DNA from: Dyella sp. M7H15-1
GTDB lineage: Bacteria; Pseudomonadota; Gammaproteobacteria; Xanthomonadales; Rhodanobacteraceae
DNA length: 64,000 nt
Direction: 5' to 3'
Assembly: GCF_004114615.1 (NCBI RefSeq)
Contig: NZ_CP035300.1
Location: 2,356,001 to 2,420,000, forward strand
The notes under the pieces are model-generated. The model was not told the origin of the DNA. It saw only the letters and a program-made list of their open reading frames with translations, and ran no database searches. Both the position numbers and the translations under genes were made by a program. Position 1 is the stretch's first letter. The number at the start of each line of letters is the position of its first letter. Positions 24,321 through 31,287 of this stretch are shown here, in pieces.

Positions 24321-25538
24321 ATGAGTCAATTCCGCTACCGTGCCGTCAGCGCCGCCGGTGAAATCTTGCAAGGACAGATGGAGGCGGCCAGTCTCGACGA
24401 AGTGATCGTGCGGCTGCAGGATCAAGGCTACACGCCGCTGGAAGCCAACTCTGCCGATGCGGGCGGCGAGGGTCATGGTTTTACGGGCCTGTTCAAGCGC
24501 GGACCTTTCAATGGCGATCAACTCGCACAGTTCACACACCAACTCGCCACCTTGCTCGGTGCGGGGCAGCCGCTGGATCGGGCGCTGGGCATCCTGATGG
24601 ATCTGCCTGAAGGCGAGCACGCCAAGAAGCTGATCGAGCGCGTGCGCGATCGCGTGCGTGGCGGCACGCCTTTGTCGCAGGCATTGGACGAAGAGCATGG
24701 CGTGTTCCCAAAGCTTTACATTGCGCTGGTGCGCGCGGGCGAAGTAGGTGGTTCGCTGGAAGATACCCTGCGCCGTCTCGCGGATTACCTGGAGCGCGCG
24801 CAGCAACTGCGCGGCAGCATCATCAACGCATTGATCTATCCAGCCTTCCTGATGGTGGGCGTCTTCGGTTCGCTACTGTTGCTGCTGACTTACGTGGTGC
24901 CGCAGTTCGTACCGATCTTCCAGGACATGCAGGTGCCGATTCCATGGATCACCCGCGCGGTGCTGGCGCTGGGCACCACCTTGCAGGATGGGTGGTGGCT
25001 GATCGCGATGATCATAGGCGGTGCCATTTTCATCTGGCGTGCACGCATGCGAGATCCCGCCTTGCGCATGGCCTGGCACGAACGCTTGTTGAAAATGCGC
25101 ATGGTCGGCCCGCTGGTATTGAAGGTGGAAACCGCACGCCTGGCGCGTACGCTTGGCACGCTGGTGAAGAATGGCGTGCCCTTGTTATCCGCGCTTGGCA
25201 TTGCGCGCATGGTCACTTCGAACAAGGCCCTGGACGAATCGCTGATCCAGGCCACCGAGATGGTCAAGGGCGGTGACGGTCTAAGCCTTGCACTAGCGCA
25301 TTCGCAGCGTTTTCCGCGTCTGGCCATTCAAATGGTGCAAGTGGGCGAGGAGGCTGGCCAGCTTGATACGATGCTGCTCAAAGTAGCCGATACCTTCGAA
25401 CTGGAAAGCCGGCGTTCCATCGATCGCCTGCTGGCCGCCCTGGTGCCCGCGCTCACCATTGTCATGACAGTCTTTGTGGCCACCATCATGGCGGCCATCC
25501 TGCTGCCACTGCTCAGCCTTACCAGCAGCATCCAGTAA
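24321..25538 (+). CDS. gspF: Type II secretion inner-membrane platform protein XpsF (GspF)
   Basis: A 405-residue GspF with two repeats of the T2SF domain (about 70-190 and 270-390) and three transmembrane helices (about 170-190, 220-240, 375-395). It forms the inner-membrane base around which the ATPase works. ATG 24321 yields MSQFRYRAVSAAGEILQG, the typical start; the frame is open upstream only through repeat DNA. Confidence 0.95.
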   Translation: MSQFRYRAVSAAGEILQGQMEAASLDEVIVRLQDQGYTPLEANSADAGGEGHGFTGLFKRGPFNGDQLAQFTHQLATLLGAGQPLDRALGILMDLPEGEHAKKLIERVRDRVRGGTPLSQALDEEHGVFPKLYIALVRAGEVGGSLEDTLRRLADYLERAQQLRGSIINALIYPAFLMVGVFGSLLLLLTYVVPQFVPIFQDMQVPIPWITRAVLALGTTLQDGWWLIAMIIGGAIFIWRARMRDPALRMAWHERLLKMRMVGPLVLKVETARLARTLGTLVKNGVPLLSALGIARMVTSNKALDESLIQATEMVKGGDGLSLALAHSQRFPRLAIQMVQVGEEAGQLDTMLLKVADTFELESRRSIDRLLAALVPALTIVMTVFVATIMAAILLPLLSLTSSIQ

Positions 25539-25597
25539 TCGGTGTTGCCTGACCTACATCCTTTCTTGGTCCACGCATAAAACGGAGAACCCAGCCC

Positions 25598-26038
25598 ATG
25601 CAGTACAGATATCCCCGAACCCGGCAACTGCGCCACCCCCATCGCAGCGCCGGCTTCACTCTGCTGGAAATGCTGGCGGTGATCGTGCTGATCGGCATCG
25701 TCGGCGCCATCGTGGTCCGCCAGGTCGGCAGCAGCGTGGACAAGGGCAAATACGGTGCCGGGAAGGCGCAGATCACCACCCTCAGCCAGGCCATCGACAG
25801 CTATGCCCTGGACAACGGCTCGCCGCCGGCGCAGTTGGCTGATCTTGTCATCAAGCCGGCCAACGCCAGCAACTGGCAAGGCCCGTACGTAAAACCTTCG
25901 CAGCTCAAGGATCCTTGGGGCCATGACTTTGGCTACAAGTACCCCGGCGAACACGGCAATTACGACCTGATTTTCTATGGACGTGACGGCAAGTCCGGTG
26001 GGGAGGGTTATGACGCGGATGTAGGGAACTGGCAGTAA
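25598..26038 (+). CDS. gspG: Major pseudopilin XpsG (GspG)
   Basis: A 146-residue prepilin-like protein. The cleavage site is after Gly19 (SAG|FTLLEMLAV) with the +5 Glu, followed by a hydrophobic helix. The C-terminal part has the GspG pattern (DPWGHDFGYKYPGEHG) with calcium-site residues. It is the main subunit of the pseudopilus. GGAG precedes ATG 25598 at a slightly long spacing. Confidence 0.95.
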   Translation: MQYRYPRTRQLRHPHRSAGFTLLEMLAVIVLIGIVGAIVVRQVGSSVDKGKYGAGKAQITTLSQAIDSYALDNGSPPAQLADLVIKPANASNWQGPYVKPSQLKDPWGHDFGYKYPGEHGNYDLIFYGRDGKSGGEGYDADVGNWQ

Positions 26039-26047
26039 TGTGTTTGC

Positions 26048-26171
26048 GTGAATCGTGAATCGTGAATCGTGAATCGTGAATCGTGGCAAGCAAAGCACTT
26101 GCGGATCGGGCAATACCGCCCCGAGATGCCGTATGGCGCTTGCGATTCCCGATTCCCGATTCCCGATTCCC
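26048..26171. repeat. Two heptamer tracts facing each other at the xpsH start
   Basis: GTGAATC occurs five times at 26048-26082 and GATTCCC four times at 26144-26171. Their GAATC/GATTC cores are complementary, so the pair forms an imperfect palindrome. The second tract codes for the leader of XpsH (SRFPIPDSR). Confidence 0.9.
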
Positions 26172-26617
26172 GCCAGCAGGGCTTCACCCTGCTGGAAATG
26201 CTTGCCGTCATCATCCTGATCGGCATCGCCGCGGCGGCAGTGTCGATATCCGTGGCGCATGGCCTGGCGAGTGCACGCATCAACGCGGCAGCCGGCGAGC
26301 TTGCTGCCGCATTGCGCGCTACTCGTACGCAAGCGATCGTGCATGGTCAGCAGCGCATCTTTCAGCTCAACACGCGCGACGATACCTATCGCGGAGCTGA
26401 CAAGCGCGATGTGCGTTTGCCCAAAGGATTGCAGCTGTCAGTCACCAGCGCGACCAGCGACCAGAGCAACGGTGATGTCGCGCGCATCCGCTTTTTCCCC
26501 GATGGCAGCTCCACCGGGGGGCGCATCACCATCCGCAGCGGTCAGCGCGAATGGCACGTCAATGTGTCATGGCTGACCGGTGCGATTACCTTGTTCGACA
26601 CGGCCGAGCACTCATGA
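26126..26617 (+). CDS. gspH: Minor pseudopilin XpsH (GspH)
   Basis: A 163-residue pseudopilin from ATG 26126. The cleavage site is RQQG|FTLLEMLAV with the +5 Glu. A GspH-type C-terminal beta domain follows (ELAAALRATRTQAIVHGQQ). The start is uncertain: a GTG at 26069 in the same frame would give a 38-residue leader, and both choices run through heptamer repeats; neither has a strong ribosome-binding site. It sits at the pseudopilus tip with I, J and K. The stop overlaps the xpsI start (ATGA). Confidence 0.85.
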   Translation: MPYGACDSRFPIPDSRQQGFTLLEMLAVIILIGIAAAAVSISVAHGLASARINAAAGELAAALRATRTQAIVHGQQRIFQLNTRDDTYRGADKRDVRLPKGLQLSVTSATSDQSNGDVARIRFFPDGSSTGGRITIRSGQREWHVNVSWLTGAITLFDTAEHS

Positions 26618-27036
26618 AAGCCTCGGCTCGCCCCGCACGTGGATTCAGCCTGCTTGAAGTGATCGCCGCCATTATGTTGCTGGCCATCACCTTCGGTGCG
26701 CTGATGGAAGTGGCGGGTGGTTCGATCCGCCTTTCGGAAAATGCTTCCGAACACACGCAGGCAGCATTATGGGCGCGTTCGCTGCTAGATACGCGCTTTG
26801 CACTGGACCCCATGCAGCCCGGCGTCACCGAAGGGAAGTTCGACAATCGTTATCGCTGGCGCCTGCAAGTTACGCCGTGGACAGCGCCGGGCGTCAGCCT
26901 TGCAACCCAAGCCAACGCCCTCCAGATGTATCGGCTTGACCTGGATGTGATGTGGGGTTCAGCACCGTTCGAGCGCAAGGCGCATTTCAGCACGCTGCGC
27001 ATCGGCAACCCCAGCAGTGCAACACCTTCGCTATGA
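26614..27036 (+). CDS. gspI: Minor pseudopilin XpsI (GspI)
   Basis: A 140-residue pseudopilin with a short leader cleaved at ARG|FSLLEVIAA. The hydrophobic helix and small C-terminal domain fit GspI, which nucleates the J-I-K tip complex. It is translationally coupled to xpsH and xpsJ by 4-base overlaps. Confidence 0.9.
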   Translation: MKASARPARGFSLLEVIAAIMLLAITFGALMEVAGGSIRLSENASEHTQAALWARSLLDTRFALDPMQPGVTEGKFDNRYRWRLQVTPWTAPGVSLATQANALQMYRLDLDVMWGSAPFERKAHFSTLRIGNPSSATPSL

Positions 27037-27701
27037 AGCGCGCAGCCGGCTTCACCTTGCTGGAAGTTCTTGCTGCGCTCGCGCTGCTGTCGCTGCTGTT
27101 GCTGGGTGTCTATTCCGGCGTGCGCTCGGCCACGCACACGGTCAAGGCGGGCACAAAAAAAATCGAACAGCTCGACGATGTGCGTTCTGCGCAGATGTTT
27201 CTGCGCCGCGAGCTAGAGCAGGCAATGACACAAGCCATCGCGCGCGACGAGAACGGCAATAATATCTACTTCATCGGCAGCAGCAACGAGATGCGCTTCG
27301 TTGCGCCATTACCCGGCTATCTTGGCCAGCTCGGGCCGCAGCTTGTAGACGTGAAACTGGTTTCCGCCGGCGACAAGGGCAAGCAATTGGTGGCGAGCCT
27401 GGTGCTGCTGCCACCGGATGGCAGCAAGCCCAAACCACTGGGTGCGCCACAAGTGCTGGTCGATGGCGTGATCGATGGTGGCTTCTCCTACCGTGGCTTG
27501 AATCAACAAGGCCAGCCGATGGATTGGCAGAGTGATTGGAAATACATGGGCAACATGCCGAACGTCGTCACCATCAAGCTGGCGCTTCAGAACGGTCGCG
27601 AATGGCCGCAACTCAGTGCACCACTGCGTGGGAATGCTGCTGCATCGCAAGGCCCGGGTAACTTGTTGCGTGGCTTGCGTGGTCCCGGAGTTGGGCCATG
27701 A
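27033..27701 (+). CDS. gspJ: Minor pseudopilin XpsJ (GspJ)
   Basis: A 222-residue pseudopilin with a six-residue leader (MKRAAG|FTLLEVLAA). Length and the MFLRREL...MTQAI block fit GspJ. The start overlaps the xpsI stop, and its own stop overlaps the xpsK start. Confidence 0.92.
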   Translation: MKRAAGFTLLEVLAALALLSLLLLGVYSGVRSATHTVKAGTKKIEQLDDVRSAQMFLRRELEQAMTQAIARDENGNNIYFIGSSNEMRFVAPLPGYLGQLGPQLVDVKLVSAGDKGKQLVASLVLLPPDGSKPKPLGAPQVLVDGVIDGGFSYRGLNQQGQPMDWQSDWKYMGNMPNVVTIKLALQNGREWPQLSAPLRGNAAASQGPGNLLRGLRGPGVGP

Positions 27702-28720
27702 AGAGTTGGGACTTGGGACTCGGGACACAAGACTCGGGAAAGGCGGTCGGCGGCAAGCAAACCGCTTTGCGTGCCGTGTCACGCTTCAACGTTCGATACG
27801 CAGCGTCACAAGCGTCACACGGTGGCTTCGAGTCCCGGGTCCCAAGTCCCGGGTCCCACGCTACCCAGCGCGGCGTCGCGCTGCTGCTAGTGATGTGGGC
27901 CTGCACCTTGCTCGCCATCCTGCTTGGCGGCTATGCCGTGCTCGCGCACACGGAAAGCTTGCAGGCCAGCTACCAGTTCCAGCAGACGCGCGCTCATTAC
28001 GCTGCCGAAGCAGGCATCATGCGTGCCATCTACGCATTGCAGGCTCCGAACCTCCAGGATCGCTGGGTGGCGGACGGCCGGATTTATCCGTTTGCCTTCG
28101 AGGATGCGAAGGTCGGGGTATCCATCATCTCCGAAAGCGGCAAGGTGGACCTCAATGCAGCCACGCCGGACGTGCTTACCAACCTGTTCCGCAATGTCGG
28201 CGTCGATCCACAGCATGCCGCGGCGATTGTGCAGGCCATTATCGACTGGCGCAGTTTCCCCATGGGGCAGCAACAGGCCGCGCAGCGTGCCGCAGTCTAC
28301 ACGGCGGCCGGTCGCGATTACGGTCCACGCAACGGTCCGTTCGCCAGCGTGGAGGAACTGCAGATGGTGTTGGGCATGAATCCAGATTTGTACGGAGCCG
28401 TCGCGCCCTACGTCACCATCTGGTCAGGGCGCACCAGTCCGGATCCGAATACCGCACCGCTACTTGCGCTAGCCTCCATTCCGCCTGGCATGGATCTGCA
28501 ACATGCGGCAGCCATTATCGCCGCGCGCCCGGGCAATGCTGCCGCCAATGCGGGAACAGGGCTAGTCGTCAACAATGGCATCACGCATAGTATTCGCTCA
28601 GAGGCTGTGCTTGCCGATGGAACGCGGGCGGTATTGCGCGCCACAGTACGTCTGCAAGGATTTCGGCCCGGTTCGCAAGCTTTTGCGGTATTGCGCTGGC
28701 AAGAGGGAGACGGCGAGTGA
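27698..28720 (+). CDS. gspK: Minor pseudopilin XpsK (GspK) with unusually long leader
   Basis: A 340-residue GspK-like protein. The prepilin site QRG|VALLLVMWACTLLAI lies about 58 residues in, whereas GspK leaders are normally about 10. The extra leader coincides with an inverted repeat (arms 27708-27726 and 27832-27850). The body has the GspK pattern (GKVDLNAATPDVL, GPFASVEEL). The ATG overlaps the xpsJ stop (ATGA), which favours this start, and no later ATG or GTG lies before the cleavage site in a fitting place. Confidence 0.88.
   Translation: MKSWDLGLGTQDSGKAVGGKQTALRAVSRFNVRYAASQASHGGFESRVPSPGSHATQRGVALLLVMWACTLLAILLGGYAVLAHTESLQASYQFQQTRAHYAAEAGIMRAIYALQAPNLQDRWVADGRIYPFAFEDAKVGVSIISESGKVDLNAATPDVLTNLFRNVGVDPQHAAAIVQAIIDWRSFPMGQQQAAQRAAVYTAAGRDYGPRNGPFASVEELQMVLGMNPDLYGAVAPYVTIWSGRTSPDPNTAPLLALASIPPGMDLQHAAAIIAARPGNAAANAGTGLVVNNGITHSIRSEAVLADGTRAVLRATVRLQGFRPGSQAFAVLRWQEGDGE
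27708..27850. repeat. Inverted repeat inside the xpsK leader
   Basis: Arms of 19 bases (GGGACTTGGGACTCGGGAC and its complement) match at 18 positions and are 105 bases apart. The arms are themselves made of GGGACTYG-like units, similar in style to the GATTCCC units in xpsH. Confidence 0.85.
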
Positions 28721-29880
28721 ATTCGGTTACGCAGACACTGCGACCGCAACTTGAACGCGCACGCCGCGCATGGCGCGGATCACCCTTGCCAGGTTTCATG
28801 GCCTGGTGGGGTGGTGAATTGCGCGCTTTGCTGCCGGTGCGCTGGCAGGCGTTTTTTAGCGGCGGCAACGTGTGGTGCCTGCTGCGTCACGAAGACGGGC
28901 AGTGGCACGTCCTGCGTAGCGGCGAGCCGCAGACCACCGCATTGTGGAGCGATACACTGGACGCCGCCGAGCAGCAGGCCATGCTCAACGTGGCGGTGGC
29001 CGGCGTGGATCGCCAGGACCTGCGGCTTGCCTTGTGCCTGCCGCATGAGTCGGTGTTGCGCCGCTACCTGTTGTTGCCGGAGGCCGCGCGCGACAACCTG
29101 CGCCAGATAGGCGCCTTCGAAATGGACCGGCAGACGCCATTCCGTGTTGATCAGGTGTACTACGACCTGCGCGAATTGCCGGGATCAGCACCGACAGGCC
29201 GCATGGCCGCAGAATTGATCGCGACACCACGTGCGGTGGTGGACACCAAGCTTGACCACTTGCGTCACGCAGGCATTGCCATGGATGCGGTAGACCTTTA
29301 CGACGGCGACAAGCGGCTCGGCGTGAATCTGTTGCCGCCGGAGATGGAGCGCGTGCATCGTAATCCGCGCCGCCGCCTGAATGTCGCGTTGGTAGGTAGC
29401 GCGGCGTTATTGCTGTTGCTGTGCCTGGGTCAATGGTTGCACAACCGTACGGACGCCCTGGCGACCATGCAGGCGCAGGTTGATGACATGCATGCGGACG
29501 CGCAAAAGGTGGCCGAGCTGCGCAAGCAACTGGAAAACAGTGTGAACGCGTCAGGCTTTCTGGCCCGCCGCAAAACCGAATCCGTCGCAGTCGTGGATGT
29601 GCTGCAGGATCTGACCGCACGCATTCCCGATGACACCTGGCTGGAACGCTTTACGGTGGATTCCAGCGGGCGCGTTGGCATGCAGGGGCAAAGTGCCAAA
29701 GCGGCATCGCTGATCGATGTTTTGCAAGGCAGCAAGTTGCTGACCGGCGCCAATTTCCAGGGCGTGATCCAGCGCGATCCGGCTACCAACAAGGAACGTT
29801 TCTACATGGATGCGCAATTGCGCAGTCCCGGCAGCGCCAAGCCGGCTTCATCCGGCAGTAGTGCGGGAGCCGCGCGATGA
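28717..29880 (+). CDS. gspL: Type II secretion protein XpsL (GspL)
   Basis: A 387-residue bitopic protein. The N-terminal cytoplasmic actin-like domain (to about residue 220) binds XpsE; the transmembrane helix lies at about 225-245 (NVALVGSAALLLLLCLGQWL), and the periplasmic domain pairs with XpsM. It starts with GTG at 28717 overlapping the xpsK stop. Its sequence is more like PilM/PilN-type Xps proteins than E. coli GspL. Confidence 0.88.
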   Translation: MNSVTQTLRPQLERARRAWRGSPLPGFMAWWGGELRALLPVRWQAFFSGGNVWCLLRHEDGQWHVLRSGEPQTTALWSDTLDAAEQQAMLNVAVAGVDRQDLRLALCLPHESVLRRYLLLPEAARDNLRQIGAFEMDRQTPFRVDQVYYDLRELPGSAPTGRMAAELIATPRAVVDTKLDHLRHAGIAMDAVDLYDGDKRLGVNLLPPEMERVHRNPRRRLNVALVGSAALLLLLCLGQWLHNRTDALATMQAQVDDMHADAQKVAELRKQLENSVNASGFLARRKTESVAVVDVLQDLTARIPDDTWLERFTVDSSGRVGMQGQSAKAASLIDVLQGSKLLTGANFQGVIQRDPATNKERFYMDAQLRSPGSAKPASSGSSAGAAR

Positions 29881-30539
29881 AACTTAGGCCGATGAAGCCG
29901 CTGGAAAGCCGCATCGCAGCCATCGGGCTGCTGGTACTGCTCGCGCTGCTGGCCTATTTCGTGCTCTTGCACTGGTGGTTTGTGGCGCCGTTACGCGATA
30001 TCGACAGCCAGATGAATGACTTGCGCGACACCCAAAGCCGCTACGCTGCAGCGATCGCCGAGAAGCCGCAATTGCAAAAACGCCTGGCCGAACTGGGACA
30101 TGATCAGGCCGACAGCAGCACCTTCCTGCCCGAAACGGATCCCAATGCCGCTACGGCGGGATTGATGCAGCGCGTGGTCGATGATGCTGCCGCCCATGCA
30201 CTGGAAGGCAGTTGCGAGGTGACCCAGAAAATGCCGGTATCCAATCCGGCAATGGCGCCCACTGATCCCTATCGAAAAGTAGTGGTAAGCATCAGCCTGC
30301 ATTGTGATATGCAGCCGCTAATCGGTTTGCTATACACGCTGGAGAAAGGCAAGCCGTATTTGTTCGTGCAGGATTTCAGCGTTTACCGTAATCCTCTTCT
30401 CAGCATGCAGAAGACAAGTGTCGCGCCGCTGGAAGTACAGTTCACACTCGCCGGATATCTCCATGCCGCCGCGCAGACGGCGGAAGCTAACAGTTCCAAT
30501 CCGGATACATCAAACCAGGCGCAAGGAGGGGGCAACTGA
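29877..30539 (+). CDS. gspM: Type II secretion protein XpsM (GspM)
   Basis: A 220-residue protein with one transmembrane helix near the N-terminus (IAAIGLLVLLALLAYFVLL) and a periplasmic ferredoxin-like domain. It forms the inner-membrane platform with XpsL. The start overlaps the xpsL stop. Confidence 0.88.
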   Translation: MKLRPMKPLESRIAAIGLLVLLALLAYFVLLHWWFVAPLRDIDSQMNDLRDTQSRYAAAIAEKPQLQKRLAELGHDQADSSTFLPETDPNAATAGLMQRVVDDAAAHALEGSCEVTQKMPVSNPAMAPTDPYRKVVVSISLHCDMQPLIGLLYTLEKGKPYLFVQDFSVYRNPLLSMQKTSVAPLEVQFTLAGYLHAAAQTAEANSSNPDTSNQAQGGGN

Positions 30540-30540
30540 T

Positions 30541-31284
30541 ATGAACGCCGCCGCCCAGCGCCGTCTTACTCCGGTTTTTGCCGTGGCTGCCGCCGTCCTC
30601 GGCATCATGTTGCTGGCCCTGCTGTTTGGCGTGGGGCGCGGCGTGCGATGGGATCCACCACGTGTCACGCCACCACTGCCTGCCATACATAACGCGGCCT
30701 TGCCCACACCACCGGCCTTGCAAAGCTTCACGCAAGTGTGGGAGCACCCGCTATTCAGCAACGATCGCAAGCCGTTTGTGAGCAGTGGCGGCGAAGCCGG
30801 TGGGGTGAGCCTGGGTGACCTGCAACTTACCGGCGTGATTCTCACCTCCACCCTGCACATGGCCCTGCTTAGCCCCGCGCAGAACAACAACCAAAATAAC
30901 AATCAAAATAATAACCAAAATAACAACAAGGCCAATGACGGGCAGGAAGTGCGTGTGAAGGAAGGCGCCAATGTACCGGGTACGTCCTGGGAGCTGATCA
31001 AAGTGCTGCCACGTTCGGCGGTTTTTGCATCGCCCAGCGGACGGACGGAACTAAAGTTGCCGGCGGGTGCACCTATAGATCAGCTCGAATCGAACCCCGC
31101 TCCACCCCATGCGATATCGATGAGCGGGCCGTCTGGCATGCAAGTGCAAAACCACGCCACGCCACCGCCACCAGGCGGACCTATGCTGCCGAACGACCCG
31201 CAAGCTCAACGATTGCAAAAACTCAGGGCTGCCATTCTTAAGCAGCGTGCCGAGCAAGCCGAAAACGCTCAGGGAGAACATTAA
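30541..31284 (+). CDS. gspN: Type II secretion protein XpsN (GspN/GspC-like)
   Basis: A 247-residue protein with an N-terminal transmembrane helix (VFAVAAAVLGIMLLALLFGV) and a periplasmic part. The block LGDLQLTGVILTSTLHMAL resembles the HR domain of GspC, fitting the idea that XpsN takes GspC's place in linking the platform to XpsD. An Asn/Gln tract (NNNQ repeated, about residues 115-130) splits this domain and is encoded by 12-base repeats at 30884-30930. ATG 30541 starts one base after the xpsM stop. Confidence 0.85.
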   Translation: MNAAAQRRLTPVFAVAAAVLGIMLLALLFGVGRGVRWDPPRVTPPLPAIHNAALPTPPALQSFTQVWEHPLFSNDRKPFVSSGGEAGGVSLGDLQLTGVILTSTLHMALLSPAQNNNQNNNQNNNQNNNKANDGQEVRVKEGANVPGTSWELIKVLPRSAVFASPSGRTELKLPAGAPIDQLESNPAPPHAISMSGPSGMQVQNHATPPPPGGPMLPNDPQAQRLQKLRAAILKQRAEQAENAQGEH

Positions 31285-31287
31285 TTC

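Noticed and set aside
26048-26171. Possible CRISPR array
   Set aside because: The units are only seven bases with no spacers, so they are simple tandem repeats.
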